DNA of 14,262 bases from an archaeon (GCA_024653905.1 JANLGZ010000009.1:1-14262), one strand, 5' to 3'; shown: positions 1 through 6,380, counted from the first letter of the stretch. A program made the numbers and translations. The notes: generated by a model not told the origin, from the sequence alone.

Positions 1-52
1 GCCCGTCGGGCTCATAACCCGAAGGTCGAAGGTTCAAATCCTCCCCCCGCTA
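1..52 (+). tRNA. initiator tRNA-Met (CAU), 5'-truncated by the window edge
   Basis: This is the 3' part of a tRNA, from the end of the D arm to the discriminator base. The anticodon loop CTCATAA carries CAT, closed by TCGGG/CCCGA. Three consecutive G-C pairs under the loop, and a position-72 T that implies an A1-U72 pair, are archaeal initiator hallmarks, so I call the initiator rather than elongator Met or Ile2. The T loop is TTCAAAT. Discriminator A is at 52 and no CCA is encoded. The T stem has one A-C mismatch (bases 29 and 43). A T5 run at 64-68 may act as terminator. Confidence 0.93.
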
Positions 53-501
53 TTCAAATTCTGTTTTTAATCAAACGCCCTTAAAATTGCTTGTTTTGGC
101 TCAAAGAATAAGACTACTGTAGTTTTCAGCCAAGTTAGTTAACCTAACGTAAAGTACGCTTACAAATAAACTCTTTCTTAAAAAAGAAGCAAAAAATATA
201 CTCACTTGGAACAACAAACTCTCGAGTTCTAAAAAATAACCCAAAAACACACTCACAAAACAAATAAAGTTAAAAAAGGCACTAAAAAAACACTCACAAA
301 AGAATATAATTAGCGGAGTAAGTTAAAAGAAGGTAAAACGCCGTCTAAAATACACTTACTTTTCAATAGAAATAACACACAAAAACAGTAAAAAACAAAA
401 ATTGTATTTAAAAATACGTCAATCAACCAAAAAACCTTGGTAATTACTATAACAATACCACATTACTTTGTTGAAGAGAGGTAATTGTAGGAATAACAAT
501 A
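53..501. other. AT-rich gene-free region
   Basis: No convincing reading frame is seen in about 450 bases. The stretch is rich in A runs on the + strand. It contains ACTCAC at 200, 251 and 292 and ACTTAC at 354. The longer form ACACTCACAAAA is exact at 249-260 and 290-301. The spacings (51, 41, 62) are near multiples of a helical turn. No tRNA, CRISPR or clear hairpin is seen. Confidence 0.5.
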
Positions 502-502
502 A

Positions 503-510
503 TTATAAAA
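503..510 (+). promoter_or_regulatory. TATA box of the 534 gene
   Basis: TTATAAAA is centred about 27 nt before the ATG at 534. This is the distance expected if transcription starts at or next to the start codon (leaderless mRNA), and it favours that ATG over the in-frame TTG at 468. Confidence 0.55.
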
Positions 511-533
511 AGAAGAGTGGCGTAATTACTAGT

Positions 534-953
534 ATGAATTTATTTGGATGGTTAAAAAAAATCTTCAAAACAGAGGATAAAACCGAAAAATCTGGGTTAG
601 ATAGTATTTACGAAAAAAAAGAAGAATTATTTGAGGAAATCCATAGTATCTGGGATTATATTAAATTAAATGATAATTCTCAAGCAGCTCATATTTCTGC
701 AGTTTTAGGGTTTGATGAATGGATTTCAATGGATGAAATTCTCAGAAGAATAAGAGAGCTTTTTGGGATGGATTACAAGAATGACCGAAGCCTTTATCCT
801 TACATTAAAACTTTAGTGGATATTGGCCTTATTGAAACAAATAATGTTGGCGGGAAGAAGAAATGGAGAAAACGAGATGTATTGATTAAATTAGAAGGCA
901 AGAAAGAGAAAGAAGAAAAAGAACAAATTAAAGAAACTGTCAAAAACCGTTAA
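534..953 (+). CDS. winged-helix-like protein, unknown role
   Basis: A predicted 139-residue protein. It starts with an amphipathic or hydrophobic segment (MNLFGWLKKIF), then a charged linker, then an alpha-rich core. The core ends in PYIKTLVDIGLIE followed by a basic hairpin-like turn (VGGKKKWRKRD), which resembles the recognition helix and wing of MarR/ArsR-type winged-helix domains. The C-terminal tail is Lys/Glu-rich. The frame remains open back to a TTG at 468, but the TATA box 27 nt before the ATG at 534 and the poorly protein-like upstream residues argue for 534. The stop lies 2 nt from the stop of the convergent neighbour. DNA binding is inferred from the pattern only, and the N terminus could instead anchor the protein to the membrane. 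No named family is recognised. Confidence 0.7.
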   Translation: MNLFGWLKKIFKTEDKTEKSGLDSIYEKKEELFEEIHSIWDYIKLNDNSQAAHISAVLGFDEWISMDEILRRIRELFGMDYKNDRSLYPYIKTLVDIGLIETNNVGGKKKWRKRDVLIKLEGKKEKEEKEQIKETVKNR

Positions 954-955
954 AA

Positions 956-1552
956 TTATTGTTTTAAAGTACGATAAGCTTCAAAAAATTGTTTTAATGT
1001 TGAGTCTTTCTGATAAACTTCTTTAAACCAAGGATTTGAAACAATTGGTTCCGCTTCATTTAATGCTAATTGAATCTTATCTTTAGAAAGTGGTTCATTA
1101 TTTTTGTGTTTATCTGCTAAAATAGTAAGCTCTGGAATCTGCCCAATATCCGCCCCTCCTTGATAACACCTTTTTATCTGCTCCCTGATTGCATCAACCA
1201 CTTGTTTTTCTTCAAGATTCTTTTCATCTAAATAAAAAACTGCTTTCCAATCCCCTTTAACCCGCCAATAATGGCTAGGGTTTTTCCCTGTTTTGAAAAA
1301 AGAATCAAGTGAACTGAATGATTTTGGGGGGATTATTACACAATTCTTTCCGGGCCTAATATATGGGATTTCGGACAGGATGCCTTTTCGGTGGTAGTGG
1401 TATGTTTTCCCGTTGGCTTTGGTAACGTTTTGGGTGTATCCATATAACGCCCTAAACAGTTTTTGGTAGGTATAAGAAGAATGTTTAGTAGTTTCTGGAA
1501 TAATGAACTTATATTGAACGAAATAACCTTTTAACAAACCAACACCCCACAC
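956..1552 (-). CDS. conserved-looking protein of unknown function
   Basis: A predicted 198-residue soluble protein starting at GTG. It has no signal peptide and no membrane segment. It is rich in aromatic and basic residues in its first half, with RALYGYTQNVTKANG, YHYHRKGILS and IPYIRPGKNCVIIPP, which suggests a nucleic-acid-binding or compact alpha/beta fold. The second half is helical (VDAIREQIKRC, LNEAEPIVSNPWF). I do not recognise a characterised family; similar proteins of unknown function may be common in DPANN genomes. A TATA-like TTTTATATTATT (about 1568-1579, minus strand) lies 20-25 nt upstream of the GTG, consistent with a leaderless message. A later TTG in the same frame could be the true start. 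The gene meets the plus-strand gene tail to tail, 2 nt apart. Confidence 0.75.
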   Translation of the reverse strand: MWGVGLLKGYFVQYKFIIPETTKHSSYTYQKLFRALYGYTQNVTKANGKTYHYHRKGILSEIPYIRPGKNCVIIPPKSFSSLDSFFKTGKNPSHYWRVKGDWKAVFYLDEKNLEEKQVVDAIREQIKRCYQGGADIGQIPELTILADKHKNNEPLSKDKIQLALNEAEPIVSNPWFKEVYQKDSTLKQFFEAYRTLKQ

Positions 1553-1614
1553 TTCCGCTAATAACTAATAATATAAAACAAAAACTCCTTATGTATAATT
1601 AGTAGACATAAAAT

Positions 1615-1641
1615 AAAAAAAGATCGTTTGAAACGTCTTTT
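1615..1641 (-). terminator. hairpin plus T-run terminator after the PRC-barrel gene
   Basis: Directly after the stop codon, minus strand, AAAAAAGACGTTT and AAACGaTCTTTTTT form an inverted repeat of about 13 bp with one bulged base and a 1-nt centre at 1630. A T7 run then ATTTTA follows. It looks like an intrinsic terminator, although the tight loop suggests melting of the inner pairs. Archaeal terminators need mainly the T run. Confidence 0.6.
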
Positions 1642-1935
1642 TTATCGTCTTCTAAGAGGAGTTCTGCTACTTGATTCGCTGGCTGGTTCTTCTGGTCTGG
1701 CAGTTGAACCAACAATTATAATGTCTTTAGCAGATCTGACTTTGTTATAAGGGATGCTTTTCTCACTTATAATCTTCTTTGCCTCAACTTTAGATCTTGC
1801 TTTTAACGCTTCAGTAGTTATAGTTTCGATTTTGCCCTTTTCAAGATTAATAACTAGGTCAAAAACCTTTCCTTTATGTTCTGCATCGGTGGTGTAAATA
1901 TCCATCCCAAATAATTTTGATAATCTTACTGTCAT
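1642..1935 (-). CDS. PRC-barrel domain protein
   Basis: A 97-residue protein. Residues 1-75 match the archaeal PRC-barrel pattern: LSKLFGMDIYTTD, then GKVFDLVINLEKGKIETI, then IPYNKVRSAKDIIIVG. This is a small beta-barrel related to the RimM and photosynthetic reaction-centre H-subunit domains. Stand-alone archaeal copies have been linked to RNA metabolism and, in haloarchaea, to cell division (CdpB family), but the role here is not known. The tail (about 78-97) is low-complexity and ends in Arg residues. The ATG at 1935 is preceded by a strong Shine-Dalgarno GGAGGG about 7 nt upstream, so this gene has a real 5' leader. A TATA box lies near 1979-1989, and a hairpin terminator follows immediately after the stop. 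Confidence 0.88.
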   Translation of the reverse strand: MTVRLSKLFGMDIYTTDAEHKGKVFDLVINLEKGKIETITTEALKARSKVEAKKIISEKSIPYNKVRSAKDIIIVGSTARPEEPASESSSRTPLRRR

Positions 1936-1978
1936 TCTAATCCCTCCAAAAATTTATTCTAAAATAATAAATCTAATC

Positions 1979-1989
1979 AAATATATAAA
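1979..1989 (-). promoter_or_regulatory. TATA box of the PRC-barrel gene
   Basis: Minus-strand CTTTATATATT lies about 45-50 nt before the ATG at 1935. Start of transcription would be near 1955, giving a leader of roughly 20 nt that carries the GGAGGG ribosome-binding site. Confidence 0.55.
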
Positions 1990-2030
1990 GTTTGTGCCGA
2001 AATCAACCATAAAACACAAAAAACAACAAT

Positions 2031-2119
2031 TATACATAATAATATTGTTTTTTTACTACTTAACCAAGGTCCCTATTTTACAAGGAAAGGCAGATATACA
2101 TAATTAAAATTTGTTTTTT
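2031..2119. repeat. imperfect direct repeat near xerA
   Basis: TATACATAAT occurs at 2031-2040 and 2095-2104. Each copy is followed by an A/T stretch containing ATT and a T7 run, so the similarity extends over about 25 bp with small gaps. An inverted copy of TATACATAA is at 1590-1598. The T7 runs may serve as terminators for plus-strand transcription, or the whole may be AT-rich coincidence. No confident dif site could be identified. The gene-free stretch 1990-2208 holds nothing else I can support. Confidence 0.3.
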
Positions 2120-2208
2120 TAGTTTTTTTAAATAAAGAAGTACTGGAAGTGTGGGGTTGCAGGTTAAGTGTTCTGGTTTTTTGGTTAATTTTGGGTGTTG
2201 TCTAACAA

Positions 2209-3051
2209 TTATAAATTGTCTAGTGGGCTGCTTACTTTTTTGAGCTGTTCTGTTGAAACATGAGTGTAAATTTGAGTAGTATTAAGGTTTGAGTGGCCTA
2301 AAAGTTCCTGGATTTTTCTAATATTTTCTCCTGCTTCCAGTAAATGAGTTGCAAAGCTATGGCGTAAAACATGGGGGGTTACTGTTTTTTCAATTCCTGC
2401 TTTTTCAGCGGCTTCTTTTACAATTCGTTGGACAGTATCTGGTGAAAGTTTTTTGCCATTTTTTTTGGAAAACAACCATTCGCTTTTGATTTTCTTTCTT
2501 TCCCCGTATTTTTTTGCTAATTTGCACCAGTTTTTTGAAAGAATAATTATTCTGTCTTTAGCGCCTTTTCCGGATTTTACTTTCCCTATTCTTTCTTTGA
2601 AATTAATTTCCTCATTTTTCATATTAACCGCTTCACTCACACGAACCCCTGCGGAGTAAATAAACTGCACCAATAAACGATTCCTGCCTTTTTTTGTAGC
2701 TTTAATCAGTTTTTTTGTTTCATCTTTGGTAAGTGTTGTGGGGAGATACTTGTTTTTTTTGGGTGAAGGAATTTCGTCCATTATTTTGTTTTTTAAGTAT
2801 TTATGGAAAAAGAATTTCAAAGCAGCATGAATCAAAGCAAGGGTTGAATTTGAGGACCCTCTTTCCTTTTCCTTAGCAAGGAAACTAACCAAATCTGATC
2901 GGTCTATTTCAGTTGGATTTTTTTTAGTTGATTTGAGTAAGTTTCTGACGTAAAGTGTGTACATATTGATTGTTCTCTGGCTGTAACCTGAAATAATGAG
3001 TTCTTGCCTGAATTTTTCCAAATGCTCGTTTTTTGGTTCTTCTGTTTCCAT
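2209..3051 (-). CDS. xerA: XerA-type tyrosine recombinase
   Basis: A 280-residue integrase-family recombinase from the ATG at 3051. Residues 10-100 form the SAM-like core-binding domain (FRQELIISGYSQRTINMY). The catalytic domain follows with every expected residue: Arg137 in SAGVRVSE, Lys162 in SGKGAKDR, His227 and Arg230 in PHVLRHSFATHLL, His253 in LLGHSN, and the nucleophile Tyr262 in TQIYTH. Length and motifs match archaeal XerA, which resolves chromosome dimers at dif; a phage or plasmid integrase is less likely because the protein is short and canonical. An in-frame TTG at 3060 would add three residues, but ATG 3051 sits about 28 nt from an ATATTTATT TATA element (3074-3083), matching the leaderless pattern of neighbours. 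Divergent from the 3134 gene. Confidence 0.93.
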   Translation of the reverse strand: METEEPKNEHLEKFRQELIISGYSQRTINMYTLYVRNLLKSTKKNPTEIDRSDLVSFLAKEKERGSSNSTLALIHAALKFFFHKYLKNKIMDEIPSPKKNKYLPTTLTKDETKKLIKATKKGRNRLLVQFIYSAGVRVSEAVNMKNEEINFKERIGKVKSGKGAKDRIIILSKNWCKLAKKYGERKKIKSEWLFSKKNGKKLSPDTVQRIVKEAAEKAGIEKTVTPHVLRHSFATHLLEAGENIRKIQELLGHSNLNTTQIYTHVSTEQLKKVSSPLDNL

Positions 3052-3102
3052 GGAAAACAAATAGGGTTTTTTAGAATAAATATGCTCTGGTTTAGTTAAA
3101 AA

Positions 3103-3110
3103 TTTTTAAA
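3103..3110 (+). promoter_or_regulatory. TATA box of the 3134 gene, within a 14-bp palindrome
   Basis: TTAAAAATTTTTAA (3096-3109) is a perfect palindrome. Its right half, TTTTTAAA, is centred 27 nt before the ATG at 3134, the usual leaderless distance in this window. Confidence 0.5.
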
Positions 3111-3133
3111 CCTAAGCCCACCATATATGAATT

Positions 3134-3382
3134 ATGATTAGAAAGAAAAAAGAAGGCAAGCCTCTTCCCGAAACGCAAGACATGAAAATCTGGCGGGAAG
3201 AGTTTGATCAGATGTCTATTGAGGAGCATGATAGAATCCTCAAAAATCTTGGTTTGGATGATGAAGACATTGATGATTTTAATGAAACCGTGACGCACCA
3301 TAAAAGTGCAGAAGACCTTTTAGGTATTGATAAAAACGAACAAGAACCAGAAGAAAAACCAGTAAAAAAGAAAAAAGAATGA
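3134..3382 (+). CDS. small charged protein, unknown function
   Basis: An 82-residue soluble protein with a basic N terminus, then a helical middle containing FDQMSIEEHDRILKNLGLD and an acidic run (DDEDIDDFNE). The tail ends in alternating Glu and Lys. The core reads like a two-helix motif with a conserved-looking EEHDRILKNLGL. I do not recognise a family. The ATG at 3134 fits a TATA box 27 nt upstream. The stop is one base away from the stop of the opposing gene at 3384, so the two transcripts must overlap at their 3' ends. Composition and codon use resemble the neighbours. Confidence 0.7.
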   Translation: MIRKKKEGKPLPETQDMKIWREEFDQMSIEEHDRILKNLGLDDEDIDDFNETVTHHKSAEDLLGIDKNEQEPEEKPVKKKKE

Positions 3383-3383
3383 C

Positions 3384-3653
3384 TCATTTTTGTTTTGCGT
3401 ATTCTGTATTTAATTTTTCTTTTAATCGCTCTATTTCGTTTTCCCACGTTGCGTAAGCTTCAGGAGTGAATCCGTGCCTATTTCCTTCTCCTCTATATTC
3501 TGTTTCTATACTTGGGCCTTCACGCAACAATTTTTCTAACCCGGTGATCTGTCCTTGTATTTTGCGAATTTCTGGAGTTAAAACTCTTTTAGGAGGGGTT
3601 CTGCCAAGACGATTTCGTAATGTGTGCCCCAAAAATTTAAACAATCTCTTCAC
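3384..3653 (-). CDS. small coiled-coil protein, translationally coupled
   Basis: An 89-residue protein starting at GTG 3653, which overlaps the upstream gene's TGA as GTGA (3650-3653). This arrangement implies translational coupling. The N terminus is basic (MKRLFKFLGHTLRNRLGR) and could associate with membrane or nucleic acid. Residues about 27-48 and 67-89 are heptad-like helices (IRKIQGQITGLEKLL, WENEIERLKEKLN) separated by a Gly-rich turn. No family is recognised. Co-transcription with a two-helix membrane protein suggests a shared membrane-associated function, which is inference from context only. Confidence 0.7.
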   Translation of the reverse strand: MKRLFKFLGHTLRNRLGRTPPKRVLTPEIRKIQGQITGLEKLLREGPSIETEYRGEGNRHGFTPEAYATWENEIERLKEKLNTEYAKQK

Positions 3654-3883
3654 CTCGAAATTTTGGCAAAGTGGAAAAGGTTTTTAGCCTGCCAATAAAG
3701 ACTGAGTGCCGCAATTCCTGAAACCCATCCGATAAAATAATACGAGAAAGCCAATGCGGTTTCTCCAAAAATATGAGTGGTAATGCCTTGCATCATGCTC
3801 CACATGAAAAGAGAAGCCAGAATAACCCCTATAATGAAGAAAAAAATTGCCTGAATGAACATGCTCTTAACTTGTTTTTCCAT
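3650..3883 (-). CDS. small two-helix membrane protein
   Basis: A 77-residue protein from the ATG at 3883. Two hydrophobic helices are seen at residues about 9-29 (AIFFFIIGVILASLFMW) and 43-63 (TALAFSYYFIGWVSGIAALSL), with a basic C-terminal end. The frame stays open upstream to 4066, but that extension lies under the HAD gene on the other strand. The chosen ATG lies 26 nt from the TATA element CTTATATAC in the divergent promoter, which settles the start. The next gene starts inside its stop codon. The function is unknown; no transporter or enzyme motif is seen. Confidence 0.72.
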   Translation of the reverse strand: MEKQVKSMFIQAIFFFIIGVILASLFMWSMMQGITTHIFGETALAFSYYFIGWVSGIAALSLYWQAKNLFHFAKISR

Positions 3884-3904
3884 GTTTAGAAAAGGAACAA
3901 ACTC

Positions 3905-3922
3905 GTATATAAGCTTTATATC
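3905..3922. promoter_or_regulatory. symmetric bidirectional promoter
   Basis: ATATAA-GCT-TTATAT (3907-3921) is an inverted repeat with axis at 3914. Each half supplies a TATA box: CTTTATATC for the plus gene and CTTATATAC for the minus gene. The first bases of both start codons (3945 and 3883) are exactly 31 nt from the axis, so both mRNAs would be leaderless and the two TATA boxes physically overlap. Confidence 0.65.
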
Positions 3923-3944
3923 AGGTTTCCAGGCAAAATCTTTT

Positions 3945-4607
3945 ATGAAAGCAGTTCTCTTTGATTTGGATAATACCCTTATAGATTTCATGAGAATGAA
4001 AAAAATCAGCTGTGAGGCGGCTATTTCAGCAATGATTGATGCAGGGCTTGAAATGGAGAAAGACAAGGCGTATGAGAAATTATTCTCGCTTTACGGAGTT
4101 TACGGAATTGAACATCAGGAAATTTTTCAGAAATTTTTAGAAGAAGTAAAAGGAAAAGTAGATTATAAAATTCTTTCAAGGGGAATAGCCGCTTACAGGA
4201 AAATGCAGGCAGGTTATCTGGAACCCTATCCTCATACACGGAGCACCCTGATTGCGTTGCGTGAAAAAGGATTAAAATTAGGAATTGTAAGTGACGCACC
4301 AAGATTAAAAGCATGGATGAGACTTGCAGAAATGGATCTAACTGATTTTTTTGATTTTGTTGTTACTTTAGATGATACAGGGGAATTAAAACCAAGTGCG
4401 CTTCCGTTTAATGCCGCGTTGGAACAATTAAAGTGTAAACCGGAGGAAATTTTGTTTGTGGGTGACAATCCTGGGAGAGATATTAAAGGGGCTCAGGAAA
4501 GCGGGATGAAAACAGCATTGGCAAAATACGGTCAGCTTTTCCCTGATGAAGGAATCAAAGCAGATTTTAATTTATTAGATATTGCAGATTTGGTAAAACT
4601 TGTTTGA
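3945..4607 (+). CDS. HAD-superfamily hydrolase, phosphatase type
   Basis: A 220-residue protein with all four HAD motifs. Motif I is DLDNTL (nucleophile Asp7 and Asp9), motif II is Ser116 in IVSDA, motif III is Lys149 in ELKPS, and motif IV is GDNPGRD (Asp174, Asp179). The helical C1 cap lies between motifs I and II (about 15-95). This matches small-molecule phosphatases of the phosphoglycolate phosphatase and archaeal TIGR02253-like group; the substrate cannot be read from sequence. A Mg2+-dependent cytoplasmic enzyme is expected. The frame is open upstream to 3855, but a TATA box lies 27 nt before ATG 3945 and that extension would overlap the divergent gene. The downstream gene is convergent, 17 nt away. 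Confidence 0.9.
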   Translation: MKAVLFDLDNTLIDFMRMKKISCEAAISAMIDAGLEMEKDKAYEKLFSLYGVYGIEHQEIFQKFLEEVKGKVDYKILSRGIAAYRKMQAGYLEPYPHTRSTLIALREKGLKLGIVSDAPRLKAWMRLAEMDLTDFFDFVVTLDDTGELKPSALPFNAALEQLKCKPEEILFVGDNPGRDIKGAQESGMKTALAKYGQLFPDEGIKADFNLLDIADLVKLV

Positions 4608-4624
4608 AATGATAAATTAATACT

Positions 4625-4894
4625 TCAGCCTTTAAGCTTTACAATTTGCCGTTGAATTTCTTCTTTAATTTTAGGATCCTTGGCATCATTTAACCAGCCT
4701 GTTAGTGTTTCTATTTTTTTTGGAATAGAGTGACTAGATTCTATTGCATAATGTTCAACCTCAGCTAGTTTTGTGGCTCTTTTTCCTGCAGGGGAATTGC
4801 GTCTGCGGATCTCATTGGCGCGGTTTAAAATTGCTTGTTCTGCCGCAGTTATTGAGGTATGCGGTGGTTTCCGAGGTACTAAGTTTTTAGCCAT
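4625..4894 (-). CDS. small basic helical protein, unknown function
   Basis: An 89-residue soluble protein, rich in Lys and Arg in its first half (NLVPRKPPH, NEIRRRNSPAGKRATK) and helical in the second (PKKIETLTGWLNDAKD, KIKEEIQRQIVKLKG). There is no signal peptide, Cys cluster or known motif. Nucleic-acid or ribosome binding is possible from the charge but is inference. Its ATG at 4894 is placed symmetrically to the nadE ATG around a shared promoter, with AAGATTATTATG at both gene starts. Confidence 0.65.
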   Translation of the reverse strand: MAKNLVPRKPPHTSITAAEQAILNRANEIRRRNSPAGKRATKLAEVEHYAIESSHSIPKKIETLTGWLNDAKDPKIKEEIQRQIVKLKG

Positions 4895-4946
4895 AATAAT
4901 CTTTGTTTTTAGTATTAAAAAACTTTTACTCTAGAAGATTATTATG
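4892..4946. promoter_or_regulatory. symmetric divergent promoter of nadE and the 4894 gene
   Basis: AAGATTATTATG ends in the start codon of nadE (4935-4946) and, inverted, in that of the opposite gene (4892-4903). The 12-bp arms are perfect and share an axis at 4919. The only TATA-like element between them, around 4911-4922 (TATTAAAAAA and its complement), sits on that axis, about 25 nt from each start codon. One TATA element probably serves both directions, or the arms are an operator. Confidence 0.6.
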
Positions 4947-5678
4947 CAAAATAAACAAATCGAAGAAACGTTAGTTCAGAAGATTAAAGATTATTTTGAA
5001 GAACGAAGGTTCAAGAAAGCGGTGGTGGGTTTAAGCGGAGGAATAGATTCAGCAGTTGTTTTAGCTTTGCTTTGCAAAAGTATTGGTAAGAATAATGTTG
5101 TTGCAATTCTAATGCCAAATTCCAAAATAACGAAAGATTCCAGCACAAAAGACGCGGAAAATCTCGTTAAAAAATTGAAAGTTAAACATTTTATTGTGCC
5201 AATTGATGCAATATTAACTTCTTTTGAAAATCTTCCTTGGAATCAGAGCAAAATAGCAAAAGCAAATCTTAATGCAAGAGCAAGGGCGGTTGTGTTGTAT
5301 AATTACGCGAATTCCACTAATTGCCTTGTAGCGGGTACAGGAAACAAAAGCGAATTCTATCTGGGGTATTTCACAAAATATGGCGATGCTGCTGCTGACT
5401 TTTTCCCGATTGGGAGTTTATTGAAAAAAGAAGTAAGGTTGGTAGCAGAACAACTAAACATAGGACACGAATTCTTGGACAAAGTTCCGAGCGCTGAGCT
5501 ATGGTCTGGCCAGGAAGACGAAAAAGAATTAGGTTTGAGTTATGAAATTGTTGATGAATTGCTCCCATTAATTCTTCAGAATAAAAAAATTTCTGAAGGG
5601 AAAGAAGAAACTGCGGATAAATTAAGAAACATCATCAAATTGTCTACTCATAAGCGAGAACAGCCGGTTATCCTTTGA
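4944..5678 (+). CDS. nadE: NH3-dependent NAD+ synthetase
   Basis: A 244-residue protein that converts deamido-NAD and ammonia to NAD+ at the cost of ATP to AMP, the last step of NAD synthesis. The PP-loop of N-type ATP pyrophosphatases is SGGIDS (residues 31-36). Further family motifs follow: RARAVVLYNYAN, AGTGNKSEFYLGYFTKYGD and FPIGSLLKKEVR, then VPSAELWSGQEDEKELG near residue 190. Length matches archaeal stand-alone synthetases; there is no glutaminase domain, so free ammonia or a partner must supply nitrogen. The start is fixed by homologous length and the symmetric leaderless promoter. The last 11 nt overlap the 3' end of the convergent membrane-protein gene. Confidence 0.95.
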   Translation: MQNKQIEETLVQKIKDYFEERRFKKAVVGLSGGIDSAVVLALLCKSIGKNNVVAILMPNSKITKDSSTKDAENLVKKLKVKHFIVPIDAILTSFENLPWNQSKIAKANLNARARAVVLYNYANSTNCLVAGTGNKSEFYLGYFTKYGDAAADFFPIGSLLKKEVRLVAEQLNIGHEFLDKVPSAELWSGQEDEKELGLSYEIVDELLPLILQNKKISEGKEETADKLRNIIKLSTHKREQPVIL

Positions 5679-5997
5679 TATTGAAAGATTTTCTTACTGT
5701 GCTTTCTTTGATTGCTCTGTGGCCGATAAATATTATTACTAAAATAAACCAGCTCATGAATAAGATTAATAGGCCCCAAATATCAGAAAAAGTCCAGATT
5801 ACCCAGGAAGTAAATATGGTTACTGATATAAGTGAATAACCAAAGGCCATGTAAAGATACCACATAGTCTTGGCAATAACAACCTGTTCAACGAACGGTT
5901 TTACCACGGCTATTGCTCTAACGGTTAGAAGCATTGTTATTATTAGCATGAACCAGTTGCTTAGGAGTAAAAGCAGTTGTGTTACTGTTGCAGGCAT
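5668..5997 (-). CDS. three-helix membrane protein
   Basis: A 109-residue protein from ATG 5997. Three hydrophobic helices are seen at about residues 7-28, 45-70 and 73-95, with a short basic C-terminal tail (HRAIKESTVRKS). No transporter motif or charged membrane residue pattern was recognised. Two earlier in-frame starts exist near 6018, but TATA element CTTTTATAG (about 6019-6028) lies 27 nt before ATG 5997 and those upstream codons fall inside the promoter. The 3' end overlaps nadE tail to tail by 11 nt. Confidence 0.7.
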   Translation of the reverse strand: MPATVTQLLLLLSNWFMLIITMLLTVRAIAVVKPFVEQVVIAKTMWYLYMAFGYSLISVTIFTSWVIWTFSDIWGLLILFMSWFILVIIFIGHRAIKESTVRKSFNIKG

Positions 5998-6018
5998 TGA
6001 AATAACAACACAAACCAA

Positions 6019-6028
6019 CTATAAAAGC
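6019..6028 (-). promoter_or_regulatory. TATA box of the 5997 gene
   Basis: Minus-strand CTTTTATAGT is centred about 27 nt before ATG 5997, again the leaderless spacing. Confidence 0.55.
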
Positions 6029-6084
6029 TTGACTGCTACATAATCTATTTTGGTTAAATAAATTTAATAAATTTAAAGAACAGG

Positions 6085-6119
6085 TTAAGTGTTTTTAAGA
6101 ATTTTAAGTGTTTTAAGAA
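6085..6119 (+). repeat. two direct repeats upstream of the lipoprotein gene
   Basis: TTAAGTGTTTTTAAGAA (6085-6101) and TTAAGTGTTTTAAGAA (6104-6119) are the same unit differing by one T, 19 bp apart. They lie 20-50 nt before the ATG at 6139, where TATA or activator sites are expected. CAGGTTAAGTGTT, which overlaps the first copy (6081-6093), also occurs at 2160-2172. Confidence 0.45.
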
Positions 6120-6138
6120 GTATGGGTATATTTAATTT

Positions 6139-6348
6139 ATGAAACTTTTTGTTGTCTTAGTTTTGCTACTGGTTTTTTCCGGGTGTTTTTCAAAACCAAC
6201 TAATACTATTCAGGAATGTGAAGACAAGGAACTGGAGCAGAGAGATTTATGTTATTCAGCTTTTGCTCTTAATGAAAATGATTTGAGTTTTTGTACTCAA
6301 ATAATTAGTGATGAAATAAGAAACAATTGTATTAATTTGGTTTCTTAA
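6139..6348 (+). CDS. small Cys-containing lipoprotein
   Basis: A 69-residue exported protein. It has a one-Lys N terminus, a hydrophobic core (LFVVLVLLLVF) and a lipobox-like FSGC with Cys16, so the mature protein would be lipid-anchored on the outer face of the membrane. The mature part has four Cys, in QECEDKE, RDLCYSAFAL, LSFCTQI and RNNCINL, suited to two disulfides. The spacing recalls short helical Cys repeats seen singly or in tandem in surface proteins of uncultured archaea; this recollection is not verified. Ligand and partner are unknown. The neighbour downstream is convergent. Confidence 0.8.
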   Translation: MKLFVVLVLLLVFSGCFSKPTNTIQECEDKELEQRDLCYSAFALNENDLSFCTQIISDEIRNNCINLVS

Positions 6349-6380
6349 ACAAAATAAGAATTTTAAACGGAGTAAGGGAA

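Noticed and set aside
1543..2157. Inverted GGAAGTGTGGGGT copies as element ends
   Set aside because: A 13-bp match alone is expected a few times by chance in a window of this size, and no target-site duplication or transposase is present.
1..3051. Integrated element bounded by tRNA-Met and an integrase
   Set aside because: The recombinase is a canonical XerA of chromosomal type, no second copy of the tRNA 3' end is seen, and composition does not change.
3855..3944. N-terminal extension of the HAD protein
   Set aside because: It would overlap the divergent membrane-protein start, and a TATA box points to ATG 3945, which begins the family motif correctly.
3884..4066. N-terminal extension of the two-helix membrane protein
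   Set aside because: It lies opposite the HAD coding sequence and upstream of the shared promoter; the ATG at 3883 has correct TATA spacing.
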